DNA of 64,000 bases from Crocosphaera chwakensis CCY0110 (GCF_000169335.1 NZ_AAXW01000009.1:80597-144596); one strand, 5' to 3'; positions 1-9,378 are shown, counted from the stretch's first letter. Program-made: numbers and translations. The notes: generated by a model not told the origin, from the sequence alone.

Positions 1-549
1 GAATAAGATGAAACGGAAAATTCCTGCTACTCCAAAACTAGGTCCGAAGAACCAGCTAGACTGTCCTAGAGGGTACATCAAGAATACACTGACGAATACC
101 GCAATAGGGGCAGAGAAAGCGATGGCGTTGTAAGGACGGATGCCAACTAAACGGGAAATTTCAAACTGACGTAACATGAAGCCAATCAGTCCAAATGCTC
201 CGTGAAGGGCTGTAAATGTCCATAAACCGCCGATTTGGCACCAACGGGTGAAGTCTCCTTGGGCTTCTGGTCCCCAGAGGAACAGTAAGGAGTGTCCGAA
301 GGCGTTAGCAGGAGAAGAAACCGCTACGGTTAAAAAGTTACATCCTTCTAGGTAGGAACTGGCTAACCCGTGGGTGTACCAGGATGTTACAAAGGTGGTT
401 CCGGTTAACCAGCCTCCTAGTGCTAAATAAGCACAGGGGAATAGTAGTAAACCAGACCAACCTACGAATACAAAGCGATCGCGTTTTAACCAGTCATCGA
501 GGACGTCAAACCATCCTCTTTCTGGTGCGCGTCCGACTGCAATAGTCAT
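1..549 (-). CDS. psbD: photosystem II D2 protein, N-terminal part (runs off window)
   Basis: This is the start of the D2 reaction-centre protein of photosystem II, an integral thylakoid membrane protein that binds the pigments and quinone QA together with D1. Translating the minus strand from the ATG at 549 gives MTIAVGRAPERGWFDVLDDW followed by the first transmembrane helices, a very conserved D2 beginning. About 183 residues are present, roughly half of the family's 352. The frame stays open to base 1, so the gene is cut by the window and not broken. A GAGGATT ribosome site lies about ten bases before the ATG. In cyanobacteria psbC normally overlaps the psbD end, which would lie outside the window. 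Confidence 0.97.
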   Translation of the reverse strand, partial: MTIAVGRAPERGWFDVLDDWLKRDRFVFVGWSGLLLFPCAYLALGGWLTGTTFVTSWYTHGLASSYLEGCNFLTVAVSSPANAFGHSLLFLWGPEAQGDFTRWCQIGGLWTFTALHGAFGLIGFMLRQFEISRLVGIRPYNAIAFSAPIAVFVSVFLMYPLGQSSWFFGPSFGVAGIFRFILF

Positions 550-1013
550 AGAATCCAATCCTCTTGCTTAACTGAAATCAATGGCAAGATTTCTTAACGT
601 TTGTTTTATCTAGTTTAGGTCATATTGTCCCATTTTCTTATAGGGTGCGACCTAGAGAACGCCTATCAGTTTGACTGAATCGGCTCTTTTGGTAAGTGAT
701 GTTAGATCCGTGAACTAACTTCAGGATTAGAGTTAGGGGATCATTAACATTTCTTAAACTAGCACAATTTTCTCCCAAACTTCGGGTAATTTCCTTGTTC
801 AAGGTAAATTGCGCTTTTCGCTATCTTTAGACTATTATTAGCAAAAAATTTACAATTTGACACATCTTGTCTCATAATTTATCCAAGATTTTTCGGATGA
901 CCCCCATGAATTTATGTCTATTAATACCATAAGTCAAGGGTTAAAATGGCGTTTTATCTGGGTTTAGGATAAATTTATAAATTCAATCTTAAGAATCCTC
1001 TATATTATTATTC
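550..1013. other. intergenic region upstream of psbD
   Basis: No gene is visible in this AT-rich stretch. It must hold the minus-strand promoter and leader of psbD. No promoter boxes could be assigned with confidence by eye. Confidence 0.5.
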
Positions 1014-1039
1014 AGGGTTAGATAACATTGTCTAACCCT
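1014..1039 (-). terminator. hairpin after yqeY
   Basis: AGGGTTAGA at 1014-1022 pairs perfectly with TCTAACCCT at 1031-1039 around an eight-base loop. It lies 14 bases beyond the yqeY stop. The following bases on the minus strand are AT-rich but not a pure T-run, so it is a moderate terminator candidate. Confidence 0.5.
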
Positions 1040-1052
1040 CATTTACTTATGA

Positions 1053-1526
1053 TTAGTTTAATTTAGCTTTCACTATTTCTTGGACTTGTTTCCCGTCTGC
1101 TTTGCCTTTTAATTCTTTCATCGCTGGTCCCATGACTTTTCCCATATCTTTTGGGGAGGTTGCCCCTACTGACTGAATAATATTGTCGATAATGGCTTCA
1201 ATTTCTTCTGTCGACAATTGACGGGGTAAATAAGTTTCAATAATGGCTAATTCTTGGGCTTCTTTATCAGCTAAATCATCTCTACCCCCTTGACGATATT
1301 GTTCAATGGAATCTCGGCGTTGTTTTGCTTGTTGTGCTAATACTTCTAACTCTTGTTCTGGGGTTAATTCTGTTTGTCCTTTTGGTCGTACTTCGACTTC
1401 TTTTTCAAGGATAACTTTTTTCAAACTTCTAATCGTCTCTAAGCGAATTTTATCCTTTGCTTTCATTGCTTTTTTAATCTCTTCGGTTAATTTCTCTTTT
1501 AGTCTTTGTTCAGTAGATTCAGTCAT
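1053..1526 (-). CDS. yqeY: GatB/YqeY domain protein
   Basis: A 157-residue soluble protein of the YqeY family, which resembles the tRNA-binding C-terminal domain of the GatB amidotransferase subunit; its exact role is unknown. The N-terminal helical part contains the typical AMKAKDKIRLETIR stretch near residues 20-33, and the C-terminal half has ETYLPRQLS and the MGKVMGPAMKELKGKADGK stretch characteristic of the family. Length matches the usual 145-155 residues. It is a single-gene unit between psbD and a CHAD gene on the same strand, with intergenic gaps too large to suggest an operon. Confidence 0.93.
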   Translation of the reverse strand: MTESTEQRLKEKLTEEIKKAMKAKDKIRLETIRSLKKVILEKEVEVRPKGQTELTPEQELEVLAQQAKQRRDSIEQYRQGGRDDLADKEAQELAIIETYLPRQLSTEEIEAIIDNIIQSVGATSPKDMGKVMGPAMKELKGKADGKQVQEIVKAKLN

Positions 1527-1711
1527 GATTTTTTCCTTAATAACGCCTATCTAATGATAAGTTTTTTGATAGCAAAATATAGCACCACACAGTAGTTCTA
1601 AAATACCATATTTGAGGACAAGAGAATAGATAATAGTTTATTTTGTCCTTTTCTGATATCTTACTCTATTTTGCTAGTGCTATGGATGATCTCTTGATGA
1701 GGATAATCTAG

Positions 1712-2767
1712 TTAAGAATTTGATGAAATGTCGGTTGATGATGCAGTTTCTACAGATTTTTTAGAATTTTCTTGACTTTTTTCAATCTCGGATTGAATAA
1801 CAGAAGGTTGTAAAATTGTAATATGAAAATCTTTCCGAGTTTTATTATTAAGGAATTTGTGCTGTAATGTTTCCCATTCTTGCCACTTTTCATAACGATT
1901 TTCTTGCAGTATTTTAGCAAAAGTTGGCATCTTATTGAGAATATTATCTTCAAAAACTTCATCGAGAAATTCAACTAACACAAAGCTATCTTGTATCTCT
2001 CCTAATATACTTTGTATCCGTTTAATATCTTTTAGATAATCTTCATAGACTTCTCCATAAAACTGGGTAAATAATTCCATATTATAACGAGTTCGTTTAG
2101 CTGCTTTTCGTAAATCGTGTAACATTAATCCCTGTTTGTCGAGTAAAGATTCTACTGCTTCTTTAGATAAACTCTCAGGAAAACTGATGCTTTCTGCTTC
2201 AAATTTAACCCCAATTACCCAACCAGGATGTAACATTAATTGACTGACTTCTGGTAACAAAAGATCCGGTAAAATGGTATGAATAGAAACTTGAGCAATA
2301 TCATGATAAGTTGGACTATTTAACCAATCATCAAAGCCTTGTTTAAGATCAACACATTTTTGACTATTTAAAGTTTTTCTGACTGTTTTTAAAACTTTTT
2401 TTCTTTGTTTTTCTAGATTAGATAAAGCTTGTTTTAACTGTTTTTGTTCCTGCTTAGGTAAATTAGGATAATAATTATTTTTTAAGCTATCTTCTAAAAC
2501 ATCTAAATCTCTTAGCTTGCCTAAAGTTTTGGCAATCTTCCCAACTTTTTTTTCTTGAGCATTTTCAGGTAAATCTAAAGCTGCTGAAAATCCTTTAATG
2601 GTACTTCTTAAACGTCGCATACCTACTCGCATTTGATGTAATTCTTCAGGATCTTTATCTTCTAATACTACTAATTCATGAGATAAAAATTTATTGTAAT
2701 GCGTTGCAATAGCTAGATAAGCCCAATCTCCAAAGGTTTTGGGTTCATGTCCTAAGTCATATTTCAT
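1712..2767 (-). CDS. CHAD domain-containing protein
   Basis: A 351-residue protein with a CHAD domain (conserved histidine alpha-helical domain). CHAD proteins bind inorganic polyphosphate through conserved basic and histidine residues. The hallmark ELHQMRVGMRRLRSTIKGF occurs around residues 42-60 and a second basic helix LHDLRKAAKRTRYNMELF around 217-234. No triphosphate tunnel (CYTH) domain is fused to it. A GGAGG ribosome site lies eight bases before the ATG, supporting this start. The C-terminal 30 residues are Ser/Glu-rich and probably disordered. The gene stands alone. Function beyond polyphosphate association is inference. Confidence 0.9.
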   Translation of the reverse strand: MKYDLGHEPKTFGDWAYLAIATHYNKFLSHELVVLEDKDPEELHQMRVGMRRLRSTIKGFSAALDLPENAQEKKVGKIAKTLGKLRDLDVLEDSLKNNYYPNLPKQEQKQLKQALSNLEKQRKKVLKTVRKTLNSQKCVDLKQGFDDWLNSPTYHDIAQVSIHTILPDLLLPEVSQLMLHPGWVIGVKFEAESISFPESLSKEAVESLLDKQGLMLHDLRKAAKRTRYNMELFTQFYGEVYEDYLKDIKRIQSILGEIQDSFVLVEFLDEVFEDNILNKMPTFAKILQENRYEKWQEWETLQHKFLNNKTRKDFHITILQPSVIQSEIEKSQENSKKSVETASSTDISSNS

Positions 2768-3180
2768 ATTATTACCTCCAGCGAAATATTAGTAGGAGAG
2801 AGTTATTTATTTTAGACACAAAAGGTTTTTGACTTTTTAGCTTACTGAAAATCAAAAGTAGTTTTTTCTATTACTTAATTTTCAATTCGATACAAATGTC
2901 TGTAAACTCTCCCCTGTACTTATTTTAATCAATGTAATTACTTATGTTATCACAAGGTTAAGAAGTGTTAAAGGGTTATCCTTTAATCCCAATTTTTTAG
3001 ATATAAAAGTTAACAGTTGTAAACGCTAACAAAAACTGGTTAATAAAGGTATGGTTAAAGAAATACCAGTTAATATTCTATTGGTGCTATTTTTCCTCAT
3101 TCTTTCAACATAATACTGAAAATAAGGGTTTTCCTAAATTATAATATCATCACTTGTAACATTCAGATTAAATGTTTTAG
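2768..3180. other. AT-rich intergenic region
   Basis: This stretch lies between the CHAD gene start and the end of the Imm11-like gene. No open frame of note, RNA gene or strong hairpin was found. It must hold the CHAD promoter. Confidence 0.4.
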
Positions 3181-3735
3181 TTAAGGAGTAGAATAAACAA
3201 GTTCAAACTTAAGTCCAGTTAGCCCATATTCTTTAACTTTAGAATAAAATTTATCAGTTCCAAAAATAGATGAACGAGTAAGCTGAGGTAGTTTAAAATG
3301 TGTTACATTTTCTAGTAATTCTTCTTTAAAGACGTATTTCTCTACATCCATTATACCTTGTTCAATTTCATCAAAATACTCAATGACACTTTTTTCTTTA
3401 TCTAAACAATCAATAAGATTAGTTATATTTAAAATGTTCAAATCTAATCCATCTACATTAGTTGGGATGATTTCTACCTCTTTAATAATATATGGTTTGA
3501 GTTTAATAAGGGCATAACTATCACAAAATAATAGACCTGAATCTAAACCTATAAAATCACCAACAGGTTTATCTTCTAGTAATTTTACTCTATAAGGAAA
3601 AGACCAATCTTCTCCTAATCTTTGTCCTTCAAAATAAGGCCAATCTGGACAAAATTGTAACTCACCTCCATCATCACTGACAAAATTTACACCAACAAAG
3701 TTTTTTACATCATTATCGATGTCCCAAATTTTCAT
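3181..3735 (-). CDS. Imm11-like (DUF1629) putative immunity protein
   Basis: A 184-residue acidic protein. Its C-terminal part, ending in FKLPQLTRSSIFGTDKFYSK then a GLTGLKFELVY stretch, resembles the end of the Imm11/DUF1629 family found in polymorphic-toxin loci, where small proteins neutralise a partner effector. No signal peptide or membrane segment is present. The next gene downstream on the same strand is another small AT-rich gene of unknown function, but no toxin gene is in view, so it may be an orphan immunity gene. The family match was made by eye from the C-terminal pattern only. Confidence 0.55.
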   Translation of the reverse strand: MKIWDIDNDVKNFVGVNFVSDDGGELQFCPDWPYFEGQRLGEDWSFPYRVKLLEDKPVGDFIGLDSGLLFCDSYALIKLKPYIIKEVEIIPTNVDGLDLNILNITNLIDCLDKEKSVIEYFDEIEQGIMDVEKYVFKEELLENVTHFKLPQLTRSSIFGTDKFYSKVKEYGLTGLKFELVYSTP

Positions 3736-3794
3736 ACTTAAAACTCCATTCTTAACAAAAAAATTTCTAAACTAATTATATTAGTTAAAAAGAT

Positions 3795-4340
3795 TTAGAT
3801 AGGATCATAAGGTCTAGTATATTTTTCTACAAAATATTCAAAGAATAATTCATTTATTGGATATGTTTCCCAATCTTCGTAACTCAAAGCAATTTTACAG
3901 AGTCTACTTAAAATTAACCATATTTTATCATTATCAGTAAGCTCTGATTCTTCTCTTTTTAGAAAAATAAAATCATAAAATTCTGTCATCCAATAATCTA
4001 AAATTACCTTGATTTCATCATGAAGAATATTTTGTGTTCTTTTGTTCAGAACTGAAAATAAAGGGATTAAGTCAATACGTCCAATAAACACATAAGTTAA
4101 AAAACGAATTGAATTATCAACATTGCAATGAATACAACCAATTTCTACCCACTTTGGAGGGAAAACCTCAGAAACTTGACTCCATTGTTTTAATTGTGTC
4201 TGAGAAAAGAAATTTAGTAAATAAAATATCTCGGAAATATGTTCTATTTCTTCTTCTGAAAATTGAAGTAATTTCACTATATTAAATTCATTCATATCAT
4301 ATTCATCAAAAAAAAGGACAATGAATAAATAATCAATCAT
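3795..4340 (-). CDS. hypothetical protein next to Imm11-like gene
   Basis: I do not recognise this 181-residue protein. It is acidic and rich in aromatic and hydrophobic residues, with several predicted helices, and has no signal peptide or metal motif. The first 15 residues are hydrophobic and an alternative start, MNEFNIVKLL at 4295, would remove them; neither start has a clear ribosome site. It lies 59 bases upstream of the Imm11-like gene on the same strand and shares its very low GC. The two were probably gained together. A role as a second immunity protein is only a guess from position. Confidence 0.6.
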   Translation of the reverse strand: MIDYLFIVLFFDEYDMNEFNIVKLLQFSEEEIEHISEIFYLLNFFSQTQLKQWSQVSEVFPPKWVEIGCIHCNVDNSIRFLTYVFIGRIDLIPLFSVLNKRTQNILHDEIKVILDYWMTEFYDFIFLKREESELTDNDKIWLILSRLCKIALSYEDWETYPINELFFEYFVEKYTRPYDPI

Positions 4341-4364
4341 TAATTACTCATTATCCCTAATTAT

Positions 4365-6092
4365 TTAATATTTGCGCTCTTTCGGTTCAAACATATCAAT
4401 CACTACATCCATATATTGAATATCTAAACCAGCAGCAGAATAATAAGCTAAGGTATGTTTCAAAAAGTTGGGATCATCTCGTTTCGTATAATCTTCCCGT
4501 GAATGGGCCCCACGACTTTCTTTGCGGTTTAAAGCAGAGGTTAAAATCATCTCACCCACCACCATAATATTGCGTAATTCCATTGCTTCAATTAATTCAG
4601 TATTCCAACAATTTTCCTTATCATCTAGATAAATGTTGTCATATTGCGCTTTAAATTCTTGAATTTTATTAATACCTTCCTGCATTAATTCTTCAGTCCG
4701 AAATACCCCACAATGTTCGGCCATAGAGTCTTGAAACTGTTGACGTAATGCCCCAATACGAATGGTTCCTTCTTTATTTAACAGGCTAGAAATACGCTGT
4801 TTTGCTTCATTCAAATAAGTCTCTTCATCAAACTCAGAAAACTTACGATCTTTAACATAATGAGCGATATTTTCCCCTGTAATTTTGCCATACACCACAC
4901 ATTCTAATAAAGAATTACTACCCAACCGGTTGGCCCCGTGTACCGACACACAAGCACATTCCCCTGCTGCAAAAAATCCTTCTGTGAGGCGATCGCCACT
5001 TAATCTTACCCTTCCTTGGGTATTAACGGGGATGCCTCCCATGCAATAATGGGCGGTAGGACGCACTGGCATCGGTTCATAAACCGCGTCAACTCCTACT
5101 AAACGGTGTGCTTCTTCCCAACAAAAGGGAACCCGACTCATGATCTTTTCTTCCCCCATGTGGCGCAAGTCTAAATAAACACAGGGACCGCCTGGCCTGC
5201 CATCAGGATGTACACCTCGTCCGGCACGTATTTCTAGGGTAATGGCACGAGAGGTGATGTCACGGGGAGCGAGTTCCATGCGCGAGGGTGCATAATCTTC
5301 CATAAACCGCCGTCCTTCACTATTAATAAGATAGGCTCCTTCTCCTCTGACAGCTTCAGAAATTAACACGCCGACAGGATATAAACCAGTGGGATGAAAC
5401 TGCACAAACTCCATGTCTTCTAACGGGACACCGGCTAACGCTGACATAGCTAACCCGTCCCCTGTTGAAGCAAAATCATTAGACGTAGTGTTGAATACCC
5501 GTCCGTAACCCCCGGTGGCGAACATCACTACCTTACTGTGAATAATTTCCAGGGTTCCATCTTCGATATGATATATGACAATGCCTTTGGCTTCCCCGTC
5601 TTCATAGATCAACTGCATCACATACCATTCATCATAAATAGTAACTCCGTTGCGTCGTAAGTTATTGACTAACTCATGAAGGATAGCATGACCTGTTTTA
5701 TCAGCAGCGTAACAGGTACGGTTATGGGTATGGCCGCCAAAAGCCCGTTGAGCAATTTTCCCATTGTCTAAACGGGAAAATAACACCCCCAAATGTTCAA
5801 GATCGATAATAACATCGGGAGCTTGTTGGGTAAGTAAGGCTACCGCATCTTGATCCGCTAAATAGTCCGAACCTTTTACAGTATCAAATGCGTGAGACTC
5901 CCAACTGTCTTCTGAATCAACATTTTTTAGACTAGCAGCGATCCCTCCTTGGGCTGCAACAGAGTGCGATCGAATGGGATGAGTTTTGGCAACAACAGCC
6001 ACATCAATACTAGGGTTAAGGCGTTTTATTTCTAGGGCAGCGCGAGATCCCGCTAAACCACCGCCCACAATGACCACATCATGTTTTAACAT
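4365..6092 (-). CDS. sdhA: succinate dehydrogenase/fumarate reductase flavoprotein subunit
   Basis: The 575-residue FAD subunit that interconverts succinate and fumarate and passes electrons to an iron-sulfur partner; in cyanobacteria it feeds the thylakoid plastoquinone pool. The N-terminal dinucleotide fold is VVIVGGGLAGSRAALE (residues 6-21). SHSVAAQGGIAAS holds the histidine that carries covalent FAD in this family. Further marks are HTHNRTCYAADKTGHAI, FVQFHPTGLY and RPTAHYCMGGI, which supply substrate-binding and catalytic residues. Length is normal. No sdhB or membrane subunit lies nearby, and cyanobacterial sdh genes are often scattered. L-aspartate oxidase is the close alternative, but length and C-terminal part fit SdhA better. 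Confidence 0.92.
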   Translation of the reverse strand: MLKHDVVIVGGGLAGSRAALEIKRLNPSIDVAVVAKTHPIRSHSVAAQGGIAASLKNVDSEDSWESHAFDTVKGSDYLADQDAVALLTQQAPDVIIDLEHLGVLFSRLDNGKIAQRAFGGHTHNRTCYAADKTGHAILHELVNNLRRNGVTIYDEWYVMQLIYEDGEAKGIVIYHIEDGTLEIIHSKVVMFATGGYGRVFNTTSNDFASTGDGLAMSALAGVPLEDMEFVQFHPTGLYPVGVLISEAVRGEGAYLINSEGRRFMEDYAPSRMELAPRDITSRAITLEIRAGRGVHPDGRPGGPCVYLDLRHMGEEKIMSRVPFCWEEAHRLVGVDAVYEPMPVRPTAHYCMGGIPVNTQGRVRLSGDRLTEGFFAAGECACVSVHGANRLGSNSLLECVVYGKITGENIAHYVKDRKFSEFDEETYLNEAKQRISSLLNKEGTIRIGALRQQFQDSMAEHCGVFRTEELMQEGINKIQEFKAQYDNIYLDDKENCWNTELIEAMELRNIMVVGEMILTSALNRKESRGAHSREDYTKRDDPNFLKHTLAYYSAAGLDIQYMDVVIDMFEPKERKY

Positions 6093-6180
6093 CTTTTACT
6101 AGGCTAGAGCTTTCCTACTTTTGACTCTAACTTATTGAAAGACAAAGGACTTCAAAAAAATATTAAAACTTTATAAATCT

Positions 6181-6255
6181 ATGAACCAACCATCTAAATT
6201 ACTCTATGGACTCGGAGGAATCACACAGACATTATTTTGTGCTTTGTTTGAGTAA
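6181..6255 (+). pseudogene. very short ORF, possible transporter N-terminal remnant
   Basis: A 24-codon frame, MNQPSKLLYGLGGITQTLFC and four more residues, ends at a TAA. The KLxYGLGG pattern recalls the N-terminus of GPH-type sugar symporters, so it may be a leftover of a truncated transporter. It is too short to be certain and may be chance. Confidence 0.15.
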
Positions 6256-6281
6256 GTTAATAACATTTTATTAAGGTTTTA

Positions 6282-7211
6282 TTATGATTTTTTAGCTAAA
6301 TTCCAGTTCTGGTCTTTAAGTTCTTCAAAAGGCATTTGAGAAAAATCAGAAAAAACTTCTTTATATTTTAAGACCCTAACATTTAATTTTATAACACGAT
6401 AATAAAAACTAATTTTTGAAGAAATTTTATTCCAGACCTTGTGAAGAAAAGAGACTGATGGATATTCTATTTTTTTGAGAGTTTCAAAGTAATCCTTATT
6501 TTCTTCATAAGTAGCCTTACCAACCTTAATCTTATATTTTTCTAATACATCTTTGAAAATCGCAACTGTTTTCTGCTCATCATAATTAATAGGAAAACCA
6601 GCAGCAGCAGCAGCTAAACCTATAACCAACCCTTCTTGATTATAAAGTCCCTGGTATTCATAATAATCTGCTAACAGTTCCCAGTATCTAATAAATTGTA
6701 AATACTGTTCATTTTTTTGTATATAGAATATACCTTCAAAAACAAATTTTACTTGTTCTAAATTCAATTGATAGTATGAAGCTACCTGTTGAACAAACTT
6801 AAACATTTTATTTCTTTGTAGATACTCTTTATGATAAGGATTACTTTTATTTTCTTTGTAAAAATTCTTCAAAATATTATAACAGCTATAAGCAACTATA
6901 CCTGGTTTAAAGTTTATAGAATCAGGTATCTGCTCTTTGATTCTAATATTTGCATCTACAAAAATACAAGATTGGTAAAACTCTAAAGCTTTAGAAATAA
7001 CTATTCTTTTATCGTTATAAATTCTACAACTTATTGGCTGATATTTGAATGCTTTAATATTAGATTTTTGCTGAAAATATCTTGGTTTATCTGTTAAAAT
7101 AAATAGCTCTGTTTTGGGAGCATAAAATTCTAAATCTCTAGCTAGTAATAAAGCACAATTACGGTAACTTTGACCAATAGCTAGGGTACAAAAACAATAT
7201 TCCTTATTCAT
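6282..7211 (-). CDS. putative glycosyltransferase-like protein
   Basis: A 309-residue protein without a signal peptide. The N-terminal half looks like a nucleotide-diphospho-sugar transferase fold: an opening beta strand CFCTLAIGQSYRNCALLLA, then ELFILTDKPRYF, and a CIFVDANIRIK stretch that could be the DxD-like metal and nucleotide site. The C-terminal third is basic and rich in aromatic residues. GC is well below the neighbours, and a sulfotransferase-like gene is transcribed divergently 118 bases away, suggesting a surface-polysaccharide modification pair gained by transfer. The precise family and donor sugar are unknown. Confidence 0.55.
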   Translation of the reverse strand: MNKEYCFCTLAIGQSYRNCALLLARDLEFYAPKTELFILTDKPRYFQQKSNIKAFKYQPISCRIYNDKRIVISKALEFYQSCIFVDANIRIKEQIPDSINFKPGIVAYSCYNILKNFYKENKSNPYHKEYLQRNKMFKFVQQVASYYQLNLEQVKFVFEGIFYIQKNEQYLQFIRYWELLADYYEYQGLYNQEGLVIGLAAAAAGFPINYDEQKTVAIFKDVLEKYKIKVGKATYEENKDYFETLKKIEYPSVSFLHKVWNKISSKISFYYRVIKLNVRVLKYKEVFSDFSQMPFEELKDQNWNLAKKS

Positions 7212-7329
7212 AATGTTAAAAGGCTAAAAGCAAATACTAAATTAAGAGAAAAAAGATTAAACTTATTTGACGATGCTATGTTACCACATTATGATGATAT
7301 AATCAAATAAAGTTCAATTGCAAATTATC

Positions 7330-8205
7330 ATGGTATTTAATAATTTATATGAAGTTCGTGTATTAGGTATTAGAAGAAGCGGAAATCATGCGATTATTTC
7401 TTGGTTAATTGACAATTATTCAGGGAGAGTTGTGCATCTAAATGATATACTTTTTCAAAAGGGACAAGATCCTTATTATGCGTTAAGAAATCGTATTACT
7501 ATTAAAGGATTACCTTACTGGAGATGTTATCAAGATTTTAGCCAAAAAACTTTAGTAAGTTTAGCTAAATCTTTTTTGAATATTCCTGAACATTTTAGTT
7601 TACAAATTAGAGATAAAGCAGTCAATATTGAATACATACGTCAGTCTCCAAAAGATTTTTTAATCTATAGTTATGAAGACATTGATCCTCAAAATTCTCA
7701 ATTAGACCTCTTTGAACAAAATTATCAAAAATATTTGGGAGAAAGTCGCAAAAGATTAGAGATATTAATTCTTAGAGATCCTTTTAATTTATTTGCTAGT
7801 TTATTAGAATCACAAATGATGAAAAAAAACGATGAAGAACAACATAAATACGTCGAGTTATATAAGGCTTATGCAAGAGAATATTTAGAGCAATCTCAAA
7901 GTGGAAATATTGAAAAAATATACGTTAACTATAATCAGTGGTTTTTGAGCAAGCAGTATAGAATTCAACTAGCTGAACACTTAGGCTTTACAAGCAGTGG
8001 AGAACCTTATGAAAAGGTAGCACACCAAGGAAAAGGAAGCTCTTTTGACCAACTCAAACTACAAAATAATGCAACTCAAATGAAAGTTCTCGAACGCTGG
8101 AAAAGCTATAAAAATGATCAATTTTATCGAGAAATTTTTCGAGACCAAGAATTAAAAGATATGACTGAAACAATTTATGGAAATATGGCAGATTTTAGCC
8201 TCTAA
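7330..8205 (+). CDS. sulfotransferase-like P-loop protein
   Basis: A protein of about 291 residues. The N-terminal RVLGIRRSGNHAIISWLID stretch matches the 5'-phosphosulfate binding loop of PAPS-dependent sulfotransferases, and ILILRDPFNLFASLLES in the middle matches the 3'-phosphate motif (RDP followed by S). The C-terminal part contains the basic, Gly-rich HQGKGSSFD stretch typical of these enzymes. I place the start at the ATG at 7330; a TTG four codons earlier is possible. No signal peptide is seen. It is divergent from the glycosyltransferase-like gene and followed by an IS1 remnant, so it sits in an accessory patch. The substrate, perhaps a glycan, is inference. Confidence 0.65.
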   Translation: MVFNNLYEVRVLGIRRSGNHAIISWLIDNYSGRVVHLNDILFQKGQDPYYALRNRITIKGLPYWRCYQDFSQKTLVSLAKSFLNIPEHFSLQIRDKAVNIEYIRQSPKDFLIYSYEDIDPQNSQLDLFEQNYQKYLGESRKRLEILILRDPFNLFASLLESQMMKKNDEEQHKYVELYKAYAREYLEQSQSGNIEKIYVNYNQWFLSKQYRIQLAEHLGFTSSGEPYEKVAHQGKGSSFDQLKLQNNATQMKVLERWKSYKNDQFYREIFRDQELKDMTETIYGNMADFSL

Positions 8206-8255
8206 AAAATAAACTCTGCTAGAAAAATTGAACTATTTCAGGGACATAAGATTCA

Positions 8256-8474
8256 ATGAATCAACCGCAGCATAAGTCAAAAAAAGAATGCGGTTATCCT
8301 AGTACAAGGAAAAGTGGTGAGACAAACAACATTGAAAGATTAAATAATACCCTAAGACACCGTTGCTCTCGTTTAGTTAGAAAAAACCTAGCATTTTCTA
8401 AAAGCTTTTTCAATCATGAAGGGGCTATTTTATATTTCATCCATCATTATAATGAGGAAATGATATCAACTTAG
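8256..8474 (+). pseudogene. IS1-family transposase C-terminal remnant
   Basis: A 72-codon frame whose ETNNIERLNNTLRHRCSRLV then RKNLAFSKSFFNHEGAI and FIHHYNEE match the C-terminal catalytic part of IS1-family InsB transposases. The N-terminal zinc-binding and first catalytic residues are absent, so this is a decayed fragment. No terminal inverted repeats were found around it. Confidence 0.8.
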
Positions 8475-8639
8475 ATTAACTTTCACTACTTAAATAACAC
8501 TACCCTCCGAATGACAATTGAACAATTACAGATTTATGGAACTTCTGACCTCTGACTTTTTTAACTACCAATGTCTAATATGAACAGCATTTAGGGAATA
8601 CTAATACCACCAGATTTGTTATTACCATGAAGTAGCAAT

Positions 8640-8882
8640 ATGAAACCATTAGGATCGATCATATTAGTATTAGGATTAATTTTTGTTGCTGCCGGGGACA
8701 GTTTTTTACCCAAACCTCTAAGTACAGTGAGCAAAAATGCTCGTACCTACGTTAACAACATTTTCCTAAGTTTTACCCCAGATACCGACTTTGAGAAACC
8801 TAGTAAGCAACGAGATGCTCAAGTTGAGGATATGGAAGAACGGGTTCAAGGAAATCGTGGCGAATTAATTAAACGTCCATAA
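8640..8882 (+). CDS. small conserved cyanobacterial membrane protein
   Basis: An 80-residue protein with one N-terminal hydrophobic helix (SIILVLGLIFVAAGDSFLP, residues 6-24), followed by a basic linker and a charged C-terminal tail rich in Glu, Asp and Arg. The hydrophobic stretch lacks a clear signal-peptidase site, so it probably acts as a membrane anchor with a soluble tail. It has no recognised domain. It stands alone between an IS1 remnant and a short ribbon-helix-helix-like gene. Proteins of this shape are common hypotheticals in cyanobacteria; no function is assigned. Confidence 0.7.
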   Translation: MKPLGSIILVLGLIFVAAGDSFLPKPLSTVSKNARTYVNNIFLSFTPDTDFEKPSKQRDAQVEDMEERVQGNRGELIKRP

Positions 8883-9053
8883 TTACGGAAAAATGTTGCT
8901 AAAAATCCTCAATAAACTAGAATTAGGTCAGGATAATAATGATTAGGTTGATATGATTCAGCAAAAAAAGCCTTAGTTTTACTGCTTCCCCACATTTTAC
9001 AAATTTTAATTGCTCAAAAACCTAAAGCAATTCCCTTACTTGTACAATAGAAC

Positions 9054-9305
9054 ATGGAAGATTGGAAGAAACTTATGAATGATAATGCGACATCTACTCA
9101 GCGAAATGCTGATAAAGTAGAAATTTCTATTAACCTTGATGCAGAAGTCCTTGAACAACTTCAACACTTGACAAATGACCCTAGTCGCATTATTGAAACA
9201 GCGATTAAACAGTGGTTAAATGGAGAACGAAACAGAGATGATGACTTAACCCGTACCTTTCGTCGAAATCCTCCATTACCACCACGAGGAGAATGGAACG
9301 ATTAA
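9054..9305 (+). CDS. small ribbon-helix-helix-like protein
   Basis: An 83-residue protein whose central part, KVEISINLDAEVLEQLQHLT then IIETAIKQWLN, has the strand-helix-helix layout of CopG/CcdA-type DNA-binding antitoxins. The last 20 residues are Arg/Pro-rich (FRRNPPLPPRGEW), as in many antitoxin tails that bind a toxin. No toxin frame follows; a terminator hairpin comes 50 bases later. A start at the ATG at 9075 would drop seven residues. The family call is from pattern only. It could also be a stand-alone regulator. Confidence 0.55.
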   Translation: MEDWKKLMNDNATSTQRNADKVEISINLDAEVLEQLQHLTNDPSRIIETAIKQWLNGERNRDDDLTRTFRRNPPLPPRGEWND

Positions 9306-9353
9306 AGGATTTTGCTTTTTGTTACTAATGTCGGTAAACAGTCCCCAAGCTAT

Positions 9354-9378
9354 AAAGGGCGCAAGTTTTGCGCCTTTT
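9354..9378 (+). terminator. rho-independent terminator
   Basis: AAAGGGCGCAA at 9354-9364 pairs with TTGCGCCTTT at 9368-9377, with one bulged G, and the transcript continues TTTTAATTTT. It ends the transcript of the small ribbon-helix-helix-like gene before desB. Confidence 0.75.
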
